From Chromobotia macracanthus (lineage: Eukaryota > Chordata > Actinopteri > Cypriniformes > Botiidae): a stretch of 64,000 nucleotides of DNA. Made by a program: the position numbers and the translations under genes. This document shows positions 1 to 12,451 of the stretch, piece by piece. The stretch covers positions 475,205 to 539,204 of the forward strand of contig JAZGTH010000140.1 of the NCBI GenBank assembly GCA_036877525.1, in the 5' to 3' direction. The notes beneath the pieces were generated by a model. The model saw only the letters and a program-made list of their open reading frames with translations, ran no database searches and was not told the DNA's origin. Numbering within the stretch: the stretch's first letter is position 1; each line of letters begins with the position of its first letter.

Positions 1-300
1 AACTGAAGTGACAACATCTAAGATAAAAATCTAATCGTTCTTGTTTTTTTGATTTGTGTGAATGATCCTGCAGAGTGGGTGAATGGAGTAAAGATTATAA
101 TGTTCAACAAAGTCAACATAAATGGTGAATAAGTGCCATGCTGTCAGAAAACTACACAGAAAAGCAAACATAAAAGCTAAGAGAGTTACAGACAAAAGAG
201 TTACTGTGTGTCTCTAAAATGATAAAGGGAATTCTTGTGCACTTGAAGGTGAAAGTGACATATTTGTCAGATATGGTAACTCATACCCTGCATTTAACCA
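1..300. other. Unique AT-rich sequence, no feature seen
   Basis: No exon, repeat or open frame that I can support; ordinary intronic or intergenic sequence. Confidence 0.5.
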
Positions 301-384
301 TCACAGGTGAGGAGTGAACACACACTACAAATCATGAACACACACACACCCGGAGCCGTGGTCAGCACACTGCTGCGCCTGGGG

Positions 385-505
385 GCAATGTGTCTTGCTC
401 AAGGGCACTTCAGTTGCTACCTGCCAGCACTGGAATCAAACCAGCAACCCTCTGATTACAAGCCTATCTCACTTACCAGTAGGCCACAACTGCCCCTAAT
501 ACACT
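385..505. repeat. SINE-like fish interspersed repeat fragment
   Basis: The segment contains the string cttgctcaagggcacttcag and then a tract ending in agtaggccacaactgcccc. This word order is typical of a very common short interspersed repeat of fish genomes, recalled from general familiarity and not searched here. No A/B box pair or poly-A tail could be delimited, so family and exact ends are open. Confidence 0.4.
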
Positions 506-509
506 TTCA

Positions 510-880
510 AAGTGTTTTAGTTATTTTAGTTACAGACAAATTTTAGCAAGTCATTTCTCTCTCCATTTTCTAAGCAATGTTTGCGAAATTTAAAACAAGT
601 TACATTTTACTGTGGGCAGAACTATCCAACATAATGCTGCAGAAATACAAACAACAGGAAAACTGACAAAAACTCAAATGAACATATAAGACAGCCTTTA
701 GTGTGTGTTGCTTCAAAAAAACCTCCATTTACATCTCACTGCTGTCTGGGGGAAACATTCTATCCTGTGGCATTTCAATTACATTACTATAGCAGATCCA
801 ACCCAAACTGCACATCTGGAAGGTTACAAACATCACATGGTTACAGGCTCAGGGGTCAAAGTTCAGAGGTTAACACTTAC
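510..880. other. Unique intronic sequence, nothing seen
   Basis: The two overlapping plus-strand open frames here have no recognisable domain and overlap a laminin exon on the other strand; treated as chance. Confidence 0.4.
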
Positions 881-930
881 GTGTGCAGCCGCCCTGCTGG
901 AAGCTGAAGTGTCTGGGAGCACAGCGGTCA
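881..930 (-). pseudogene. Laminin alpha LE-repeat exon (second half of an LE domain)
   Basis: Read on the minus strand, the piece after an AG acceptor at 931-932 gives DRCAPRHFSFQQGGCT, followed by a strong donor (gtaagtg, 874-880). This matches the end of an LE (laminin EGF-like) repeat, CDRCAHGxFxFQxGGCT, in the LAMA2 short arm. Its phase (one base completing a codon) fits the 2131-2220 exon, which ends two bases into a codon. Joining the two changes the usual cysteine spacing just before the Asp-Arg-Cys, so either the splice site or a small indel differs from a functional gene. No stop lies in this 50-base piece. Short length limits certainty. Confidence 0.6.
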
Positions 931-950
931 CTGATGTTGCAGGCTTCATG

Positions 951-2130
951 TTCTACAAATTGAGCTATAGCAACACTGTCATACAAACAACACATTATGC
1001 TGTGCTGTTAGAAACATCCTCTTGTAGTTTCTTTACACTGAAAGATCTTATTAAACACGACATCACATCACTCATTAGCCCTGCAGGCATCACACACCAA
1101 ACCACAGCAGGACAATCAGAGCGTGACCATGTGACACAGTCTCTCCTGATGGTGATTTCATTTAATGATGAAACATAATTGTCACTTGATGATGAATCTG
1201 GCAGACACTGCTGAGGGTGATTGACAGCCATCTGTCTGCTTGGAACAGGTGCGCTGTCACCGTGGCAACCAATGAGAACTGTCTCACACACACAATCATC
1301 ATGCAAACACTGAGGTTTAATAAAGAGTGAGAAATCTGTGTGTGTGTGACAGAGTGTCAGCCTGTCTGCACACACAGCTTTATGATGAGCAGAAAAATGA
1401 GTTTTGAGTGTGTGTATCAGACAGCAGATGTGCAGATAAAAACATGCGTCATATACGCCAAAATATTCACATAATATACACACATAATAAAAAAATATTC
1501 ATGTCTGATATGAGATAAGATATGTCTGATACGTCACATCTGAATAATTGCCTGTGTGTCATATAGAGAAGGCGGAGTTCCAGCCGAGAGAAGAGCGCAT
1601 GAATTTAAAGCCATTTAAATATTTCTCCTGCTCATCTCTCACAGACAGTGAAGCAGGCCAGAGAGGACAACAGTCTGAACCTGCTGTCCAGTTAACAGGC
1701 CAGACACCCGAAATATGAGCATGTGTTACAGTGTCTCTATATTCTCTCCCTGTAAATCTGAAACATACAACCAGACTGTCAGCCCATAAATCAACATGAC
1801 CAAGCAGAAATTTGCTGCGGGTCGAGCAGCTCTGATTGTAAAATGTGTTAAACACACAAATTCAGACACAAACATGACAACTGTAAACAGCCTGTAGTCC
1901 ATTAATTAAATGACAGACTGATGTCACCTGATGGATATATATGCAGAGTATATGGACGTATATCAATGTGGTCATCAGTGTTATTCTGAGCACACAGGAG
2001 CGCAAACACACACACCAGCATGCTCTACATTTACCCCAGCACTAGCGCGGTAGGCCCCTTGCCTGCAGCTCTGTCTGCTTTACCATCTCTGGACAGGTGC
2101 CGGGTCTCCCTGTGGGCGTGAGGCTCACAC
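951..2130. other. Intronic sequence, nothing recognised
   Basis: Between two laminin LE exons. Two minus-strand open frames (995-1483 and 1559-1855) show no domain and no matching splice context. Short TG runs occur near 1340. Confidence 0.4.
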
Positions 2131-2220
2131 CTGCATCCCAGGAACCCATCATGACAGATGCACCTGCCCTCAGAGTCACAGCACTGGGACATGGAGCCCC
2201 GGATGCTGCACTGACACAGT
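2131..2220 (-). pseudogene. Laminin alpha LE-repeat exon
   Basis: Minus-strand translation gives LCQCSIRGSMSQCCDSEG then RCICHDGFLGC: an LE repeat first half with the C-x-C-x(3)-GS-x-S-x(2)-C-x-x-x-G-x-C-x-C-x(2)-G-x(2)-G pattern. The acceptor is ttgtttag (2221-2228) and the donor gtgtgag (2124-2130), giving a 90-base exon that ends two bases into a codon, in phase with the 881-930 exon. A second possible donor (gtaaag, 2078-2083) would extend it to 2084, but the extra residues lose an LE cysteine (His where Cys is expected). Family assignment is firm; functionality is doubtful because of its broken neighbours. Confidence 0.7.
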
Positions 2221-2254
2221 CTAAACAACTGAGACTCACTATCCCACTAACAGT

Positions 2255-2472
2255 TTGGCTACCCACAAACATACACAAATACACACAAACACCACATAGA
2301 CACAAACCCACACACAAACAAACACCACTCACATACAAACACCACACACAGACACCACGTACACACACAGGCACACAAACACCACACACAGACACAAACA
2401 CACACACACAAACACCACACACACAAATGCGCACACACGGACAAACACCACATACGGACACAAACACAGACA
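2255..2472. repeat. CA-rich low-complexity tract
   Basis: Irregular (CACACAAACAC)n repeat with several AACACCACA variants. It sits just upstream (gene sense) of the LE exon at 2131-2220 and explains the open frames 2042-2491, 2097-2480 and 2259-2525, which are low-complexity artefacts. Confidence 0.85.
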
Positions 2473-2729
2473 CAGGGTGATGAACAGACAAAGCAGCAGA
2501 GAGATGTATGTGTGTTTAGTGTCACCTGACTGTGTCTGCTGTTCAGTTTGAGCAGAAAACAGGAATTAAAATAATGAACATTTAAAAAAAGATGCTTTCA
2601 AGACATTAAATGAGAACATAACTAAGATTTTAGAACATTGCTGTTGTCTTGTATGTGTGTGTAAGGCAATATGGGCATGTATTGTCATGTTCGGATGTTT
2701 GATTATGCATGTGTATGTACACGTGTATA

Positions 2730-2765
2730 TGTGTGTGTATATATATGTGTGTGTGTGTGTGTGTT
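2730..2765. repeat. TG dinucleotide microsatellite
   Basis: Run of GT interrupted by TATATA, directly beside the 3' end of the laminin LE exon at 2784-2890 (gene sense). Confidence 0.8.
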
Positions 2766-2783
2766 TAAGTGTATGTACACTTA

Positions 2784-2890
2784 AATACACTCGTCACACT
2801 TGCGTCCAACAACATGTTGTCTGCACTGGCACTGGCCTGACTCCTGATGACAGACCTCAGATATCGACCCATTAGTGTGACACGCACACG
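2784..2890 (-). pseudogene. Laminin alpha LE-repeat exon, cut short by a stop
   Basis: An excellent acceptor (pyrimidine/T-rich tract then gtag at 2891-2894) opens a frame reading ACACHTNGSISEVCHQ, then ESGQCQCRQHVVGRKCDEC. This is a near-complete LE repeat with all expected cysteines and the SEVCH...GQC...GxxCDxC spacing, closest in memory to the LAMA2 repeat that carries GSFSEVCH. After CDEC comes Ile and then TAA (2781-2783), where a functional chain would continue with about a dozen residues (GYxGLxxxxGC). The sequence that replaces them is TG/TA-rich and repeat-like, so the exon end seems to have been lost to microsatellite growth or deletion. No good donor is seen. Too short to appear as a long open frame. 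Confidence 0.72.
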
Positions 2891-4560
2891 CTACACAGAA
2901 CACACAACAACAGTACACATGAAGGACAGCCAGCCAGAACAATCTAATAACTGTTAGCAGACAGAGGCGAGAGTTTGTGTACTATACAGGTATATCATCT
3001 ACTGTAATGTACAGGTTAATTGTGCTGATATTCAGAGCACATATACACAATGAATTACAGATCTTTAACACGTTCCACTACACGAGCTCTGAAATCAGTT
3101 GAGTTAGAAATCAAAGTTTTTTTTAAATGTGAAATAGTTTAGAAATGGTTTGTCCTCTTTTATTCTAGAATGACCATTTGAATAATTTCTGCATGTATTA
3201 GGGTTTCAGTTAATTTTAACTTCATTAAAATTATGAATGTCAATTTCATTTTCCAGTTTCCAAACCAGGTGTTTGTGGGTTTTAGTGGCACTCATGTGTG
3301 CTTCATTATGTTCTGGACCCATAATGCACCACTGCACGCTGGTACAAAAGCCGTTCTGTCAAATGTGGGTCATTCAAATATCTCCAGCATCTCTCCCACT
3401 GTGCAGTTACATTGTTCTGCTGCTGTTACACTCCAGCAGAAATAAAGACAGTCCTGTGTTCACTCCGGACACAAGCACAATCTTCCTTTATCAAATACAA
3501 ACATGATGGGTAAACATGAAAAGAGCTTTAGAACACTTTAATAAAACCTTCATTCTGTTTCCTCTGGATTTTGATTTTCAGTCCAATAGTTCTGAAATTG
3601 TTCTGATTGCGAATACCAAGAAAATCATCCTGACTATAAATATTAAACTGTGATTAACTGTATATTCCTGAGCAGATAAAATTCACCATAAAAATGTGCT
3701 TATCAGAATAAAATAAGAACTTTCCAAATCTTATGTTGTTATTGTCAAAGCTTTAATCAAATGTTATCCAATCAAAAACTGTATTTTCAGTGTGTATAAA
3801 TCAGGTTACAAGCACATAAATCCTAAATCACAACATGCTTTAATAAAATGAGCTGTTTACTTAAATAAAGTGACACAGTTAAACGTGTACACTGTTTTTA
3901 GTCTGTGGTCAACGGGTGACTGGACTGAGGGCGATCAGAAGGGTTTTTCTGCTGATGTTTATGATGATATCTCCTCTGTGCTGGAGAAACGTGCTTTATG
4001 AAGATCACTCCACCATCATCTGAGATATGTGCGTCTGTCACTCCATCATTCCCACCCCACACTCTTACCAAACAACAGTTCCTTCAGACGCTGTGATATG
4101 AGGCCAAGTTCTAGAAACCCAGTATCTCATCACTAAACTGACACACATCACTTAGTTATGGCAAGAGCCTTCATGATGCTAAAGTCAGCAAAATCTTTAG
4201 GAATTGATTTCAAGATAAATAAGTGTGTACTGTCTGTCAAAAATAATTGGGAGGTTAGGTTCATCTGTTAATATGAAGCAGCTTATATGTGATAGTCCAA
4301 TAGCAAGACAAAGCAGAGAAAACGCTTTATGTAGGACACGGTCACTCACGTCACACACCCGCTCCTCTTATCTGCTGTCTGAGCATTTGGATCCTGTATC
4401 TTCACTGAAGAAAGTTATAAACACACGCCATCCGCAGCCTATGTGTTAGATGACTGGACTGCACGTATCTGCTCACCGCTGCACTGCATCTGCATGACAG
4501 CAGAGAGAGAGAAACGATCCCGCCACTTCTCTCTCACTCAGCTGGTTTTAAGAGTCATCC
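2891..4560. other. Intronic sequence, nothing recognised
   Basis: AT-rich, unique-looking. Open frames at 3233-3506 and 4225-4449 have no domain. No laminin exon found by reading both strands. Confidence 0.4.
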
Positions 4561-7500
4561 TACACACATTGCGTGAATATGATGACGTTACACACATTAC
4601 ATGAATATGATGACGTTACACACATTACGTGAATATGATGACGTTACACACATTACATGAACATGATGACGTTACACACATTGCGTGAATATGATGACGT
4701 TACACACATTACATGAATATGATGACGTTACACACATTACATGAATATGATGACGTTACACACATTGCGTGAATATGATGACGTTACACACATTACATGA
4801 ATATGATGACGTTACACACATTACATGAACATGATGACGTTACACACATTGCGTGAATATGATGACGTTACACACATTACATGAACATGATGACGTTACA
4901 CGTATAACGTGAATATGATGACGTTACACACATTACGAACTGATGAGTACATGAACATGATGACGTTAACACATACGTGAATTTGATGACGTTACACACA
5001 TTACATGAACATGATGACGTTACACACATTACGTGAACATGATGACGTTACACACATTACATGAATATGATGACGTTACACACATTACATGAACATGATG
5101 ACGTTACACACATTACGTGAACATGATGACGTTACACACATTACATGAACATGATGACGTTACACACATTGCGTGAATATGATGACGTTACACACATTAC
5201 ATGAAAATGATGACGTTACACACATTACATGAACATGATGACGTTACACGATTACGTGAATATGATGACGTTACACACATTACATGAATATGATGACGTT
5301 ACACACATTACATGAACATGATGACGTTACACACATTACGTGAATATGATGACGTTACACACATTACATGAACATGATGACGTTACACATATAACGTGAA
5401 TATGATGACGTTACACACATTACGTGAACATGATGACGTTACACACATTACATGAACATGATGACGTTACACACATTACGTGAATATGATGACGTTACAC
5501 ACATTACATGAACATGATGACGTTACACACATTACATGAACATGATGACGTTACACACATTACGTGAACATGATGACGCACACATTACGTGACATTTGAT
5601 GACGTGAATATGATGACGTTACACACATTACATGAACATGATGACGTTACACGTATAACGTGAATTTGATGACGTTACACACATTGCGTGAATTTGATGA
5701 CGTTACACGTATAACGTGAATATGATGACGTTACACACATTACATGAATATGATGACGTTACACATATACTGAATTTGATGACGTTACACATTACGTGAA
5801 TTTGATGACGTTACACAAACATGAACATGATGACGTTACATGACGTTAACATAACGTGAATTTGATGACGTTACACGTATTACGTGAATTTGATGACGTT
5901 ACACACATTACATGAACATGATGACGTTACACGTATAACGTGAATTTGATGACGTTACACATATTACGTGAATTTGATGACGTTACACACATAACGTGAA
6001 TTTGATGACGTTACACACATTACATGAACATGATGACGTTACACATATAACGTGAATTTGATGACGTTACACACATTACATGAACATGATGACGTTACAC
6101 ACATTAACGTGAATATGATGACGTTACACATATAACGTGAATTTGATGACGTTACACACATTACGTGAATTTGATGACGTTACACACATTACATGAACAT
6201 GATGACGTTACACACATTACGTGAACATGATGACGTTACACATATAACGTGAATATGATGACGTTACACACATTACGTGAACATGATGACGTTACACACA
6301 TTACGTGAACATGATGACGTTACACACATTACGTGAACATGATGACGTTACACATATAACGTGAATTTGATGACGTTACACACATTACGTGAACATGATG
6401 ACGTTACACATATAACGTGAATTTGATGACGTTACACACATTACATGAACATGATGACGTTACACACATTACGTGAACATGATGACGTTACACACATTGC
6501 GTGAATTTGATGATGACGTTATGAACATATCACGTTACGTGAATATGATGACGTAATATGATGACGTTACACACATTACGTGAATTTGATGACGTTACAC
6601 ATTACGTGAACATGATGACGTTACACATATAACGTGAATTTGATGACGTTACACACATTACGTGAACATGATGACGTTACACATATAACGTGAATTTGAT
6701 GACGTTACACACATTACATGAACATGATGACGTTACACGTATAACGTGAATTTGATGACGTTACACGTATAACGTGAATTTGATGACGTTACACACATTA
6801 CGTGAATATGATGACGTTACACACATTACGTGAACATGACGTTACACATATAACGTGAATTTGATGACGTTACACACATTACGTGAACATGATGACGTTA
6901 CACATATAACGTGAATTTGATGACGTTACACACATTACATGAATTTGATGACGTTAACACATTACATGATATGATGACGTTACACACATTACGTGAACAT
7001 GATGACGCGTTACACACATTACATGAACATGATGACGTTACACATATAACGTGAATATGATGACGTTACACACATTACATGAACATGATGACGTTACACA
7101 TATAACGTGAACATGATGACGTTACACACATTACGTGAATATGATGACGTTACACACATTACGTGAACATGATGACGTTACACATATAACGTGAATTTGA
7201 TGACGTTACACACATTACATGAACATGATGGCGTTACACATAACGTGAATTTGATGACGCACACATTACGTGAATATGATGACGTTACACACATTACGTG
7301 AACATGATGACGTTACACATTACGTGAATTTGATGACGTTACACACATTACATGAATATGATGACGTTACACACATAACGTGAATTTGATGACGTTACAC
7401 ACATTACATGAACATGATGACGTTACACTATAACGTGAATTTGATGACGTTACACACATTACATGAATATGATGACGTTATCACATATGTTACGTGAATA

Positions 7501-8207
7501 TTCATGATACGATACATCACATATACGTGAATATGATGACGTTACACACATTACATGAATATGATGACGTTACACACATTACGTGAATATGATGACGTTA
7601 CACACATTACATGAACATGATGACGTTACACACATTACGTGAATATGATGACGTTACACATTACAGTGAATTTGATGACGTTACACACATTACATGAACA
7701 TGATGACGTTACACGTATAATGTGAATTTGATGACGTTACACACATTACATGAACATGATGACGTTACACGATAACGTGAATTTGATGACGTTACATATT
7801 ACATGTATATGATGACGTTACACACATTGCGTGAATATGATGACGTTACACACATTACATGAACATGATGACGTTACACGTATAACGTGAATTTGATGAC
7901 GTTACACACATTACATGAACATGATGACGTTACACGTATAACGTGAATATGATGACGTTACACACATTACATGAATATGATGATATTCACATATACATGA
8001 ATATGATGACGTTACACACATTACATGAATATGATGACGTTACACACATTACATGAACATGATGACGTTACACGTATAACGTGAATTTGATGACGTTACA
8101 CACATTACATGAACATGATGACGTTACACGTATAACGTGAATTTGATGACGTTACACACATTACATGAACATGATGACGTTACGTGTATATGTTACGCGT
8201 TACGTAT

Positions 8208-8247
8208 ATATTCATGTATATGATATATTCATCATATACATGAATAT
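8208..8247. repeat. Hairpin module in minisatellite, copy 1
   Basis: Perfect inverted repeat with 17-base arms (left arm atattcatgtatatgat) around a 6-base loop (atattc), preceded by TTACGCGTTACG. Confidence 0.9.
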
Positions 8248-8718
8248 GATGACGTTACACACATTACATGAATATGATGACGTTACACGTATAACGTGAA
8301 TATGATGACGTTACACACATTACATGAATATGATGACGTTACACACATTACATGAACATGATGACGTTACACGTATAACATGAATATGATGACGTTACAC
8401 GTATAACGTGAATTTGATGACGTTACACACATTACATGAACATGATGACGTTACACGTATAACGTGAATTTGATGACGTTACACACATTACGTGAATATG
8501 ATGACGTTACACACATTACGTGAACATGACGTTACACACATTACGTGAATTTGATGACGTTACACACATTACATGAACATGATGACGTTACACGTATAAC
8601 GTGAATTTGATGACGTTACACACATTACATGAACATGATGACGTTACACGTATAACGTGAATTTGATGACGTTACACACATTACATGAACATGATGATGT
8701 TACGTTACGCATACGTAT

Positions 8719-8758
8719 ATATTCATGTATATGATATATTCATCATATACATGAATAT
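8719..8758. repeat. Hairpin module in minisatellite, copy 2
   Basis: Same 17-base arms and 6-base loop as copy 1; the leader is slightly shorter (ttacgttacgcatacg). Confidence 0.9.
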
Positions 8759-9381
8759 GATGACGTTACACACATTACATGAATATGATGACGTTACACG
8801 TATAACGTGAATATGATGACGTTACACACATTACATGAATATGATGACGTTACACACATTACATGAACATGATGACGTTACACATATAACGTGAATTTGA
8901 TGACGTTACACACATTACATGAACATGATGACGTTACACGTATAACGTGAATTTGATGACGTTACACACATTACGTGAATTTGATGACGTTACACACATT
9001 ACATGAATATGATGACGTTACACGTATAACGTGAATATGATGATGTTACACACATTACATGAACATGATGACGTTACACGTATAACGTGAATTTGATGAC
9101 GTTACACACATTACATGAACATGATGACGTTACACGTATAACGTGAATTTGATGACGTTACACACATTACGTGAATTTGATGACGTTACACACATTACGT
9201 GAATTTGATGACGTTACACACATTACATGAACATGATGACGTTACACGTATAACGTGAATTTGATGACGTTACACACATTACATGAACATGATGACGTTA
9301 CACGTATAACGTGAATTTGATGACGTTACACACATTACATGAACATGATGACGTTACGTGTATATGTTACGCGTTACGTAT

Positions 9382-9421
9382 ATATTCATGTATATGATAT
9401 ATTCATCATATACATGAATAT
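9382..9421. repeat. Hairpin module in minisatellite, copy 3
   Basis: Identical arms and loop to copy 1, with the same TTACGCGTTACG leader. Confidence 0.9.
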
Positions 9422-11228
9422 GATGACGTTACACACATTACATGAATATGATGACGTTACACGTATAACGTGAATTTGATGACGTTACACACATTACATG
9501 AACATGATGACGTTACACGTATAACGTGAATTTGATGACGTTACACACATTACGTGAATTTGATGACGTTACACACATTACATGAATATGATGACGTTAC
9601 ACGTATAACGTGAATATGATGACGTTACACACATTACATGAATATGATGACGTTACACACATTACATGAACATGATGACGTTACACGTATAACGTGAATT
9701 TGATGACGTTACACACATTACATGAACATGATGACGTTACACGTATAACGTGAATTTGATGACGTTACACACATTACGTGAATTTGATGACGTTACACAC
9801 ATTACATGAACATGATGACGTTACACGTATAACGTGAATATGATGACGTTACACACATTACATGAATATGATGACGTTACACACATTACATGAATATGAT
9901 GACGTTACACGTATAACGTGAATTTGATGACGTTACACACATTGCGTGAATATGATGACGTTACACACATTACATGAACATGATGACGTTACACGTATAA
10001 CGTGAATTTGATGACGTTACACACATTGCATGAATTTGATGACGTTACACACATTACGTAAATATGATGACGTTACACACATTACGTGAACATGACGTTA
10101 CACATATAACGTGAATTTGATGACGTTACACACATTACATGAACATGATGACGTTACACGTATAACGTGAATTTGATGACGTTACACACATTATGTGAAT
10201 TTGATGACGTTACACACATTACATGAACATGATGATGTTACACGTATAACGTGAATTTGATGACGTTACACGTATAACGTGAATTTGATGACGTTACACG
10301 TATAACGTGAATTTGATGATGTTACACACATTACATGAACATGATGACGTTACACGTATAACGTGAATTTGATGACGTTACACACATTACATGAACATGA
10401 TGACGTTACACGTATAACGTGAATTTGATGACGTTACACACATTGCGTGAATTTGATGACGTTACACACATTACGTGAATTTGATGACGTTACACACATT
10501 ACATGAACATGATGACGTTACACACATTACGTGAACATGATGACGTTACACACATTACGTGAACATGATGACGTTACACATATAACGTGAATATGATGAC
10601 GTTACACACATTACGTGAACATGATGACGTTACACACATTACGTGAACATGATGACGTTACACACATTACGTGAACATGATGACGTTACACATATAACGT
10701 GAATTTGATGACGTGAATATGATGACGTTACGCATATAACGTGAATTTGATGACGTTACACACATTACGTGAACATGATGACGTTACACACATTACGTGA
10801 ACATGATGACGTTACACATATAACGTGAATATGATGACGTTACACACATTACGTGAACATGATGACGTTACACATATAACGTGAATTTGATGACGTTACA
10901 CACATTACATGAACATGATGACGTTACACGTATAACGTGAATTTGATGACGTTACACACATTGCGTGAATTTGATGACGTTACACACATTACGTGAATAT
11001 GATGACGTTACACACATTACGTGAACATGACGTTACACATATAACGTGAATTTGATGACGTTACACACATTACATGAACATGATGACGTTACACGTATAA
11101 CGTGAATTTGATGACGTTACACACATTACATGAACATGATGACGTTACACGTATAACGTGAATTTGATGATGTTACACACATTACATGAACATGATGACG
11201 TTACGTGTATATGTTACGCGTTACGTAT

Positions 11229-11268
11229 ATATTCATGTATATGATATATTCATCATATACATGAATAT
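11229..11268. repeat. Hairpin module in minisatellite, copy 4
   Basis: Identical arms and loop to copy 1. Lies about 3.02 kb after copy 1, part of an apparent segmental duplication inside the array. Confidence 0.9.
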
Positions 11269-11720
11269 GATGACGTTACACACATTACATGAATATGATG
11301 ACGTTACACGTATAACGTGAATATGATGACGTTACACACATTACATGAATATGATGACGTTACACACATTACATGAACATGATGACGTTACACGTATAAC
11401 GTGAATTTGATGACGTTACACACATTACATGAACATGATGACGTTACACGTATAACGTGAATTTGATGACGTTACACACATTACGTGAATATGATGACGT
11501 TACACACATTACGTGAACATGACGTTACACACATTACGTGAATTTGATGACGTTACACACATTACATGAACATGATGACGTTACACGTATAACGTGAATT
11601 TGATGACGTTACACACATTACATGAACATGATGACGTTACACGTATAACGTGAATTTGATGACGTTACACACATTACATGAACATGATGACGTTACGTGT
11701 ATATGTTACGCGTTACGTAT

Positions 11721-11760
11721 ATATTCATGTATATGATATATTCATCATATACATGAATAT
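11721..11760. repeat. Hairpin module in minisatellite, copy 5
   Basis: Identical arms and loop to copy 1. Lies about 3.0 kb after copy 2. Confidence 0.9.
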
Positions 11761-12411
11761 GATGACGTTACACACATTACATGAATATGATGACGTTACA
11801 CACATTACATGAATATGATGACGTTACACACATTACATGAACATGATGACGTTACACGTATAATGTGAATTTGATGACGTTACACACATTACATGAACAT
11901 GATGACGTTACACGTATAACGTGAATTTGATGACGTTACACACATTACATGAACATGATGACGTTACACGTATAACGTGAATTTGATGACGTTACACACA
12001 TTACGTGAATTTGATGACGTTACACACATTACGTGAATTTGATGACGTTACACACATTACATGAACATGATGACGTTACACGTATAACGTGAATTTGATG
12101 ACGTTACACCCATTGCGTGAATATGATGACGTTACACGTATAACGTGAATATGATGACGTTACACACATTGCGTGAATATGATGACGTTACACACATTAC
12201 ATGAATATGATGACGTTACACACATTACATGAATATGATGACGTTACACACATTACATGAACATGATGACGTTACACGTATAACGTGAATTTGATGACGT
12301 TACACACATTACATGAACATGATGAAGTTACACGTATAACGTGAATTTGATGACGTTACACACATTACATGAACATGATGACGTTACGTGTATATGTTAC
12401 GCGTTACGTAT

Positions 12412-12451
12412 ATATTCATGTATATGATATATTCATCATATACATGAATAT
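12412..12451. repeat. Hairpin module in minisatellite, copy 6
   Basis: Identical arms and loop to copy 1. Lies about 3.03 kb after copy 3. Confidence 0.9.
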
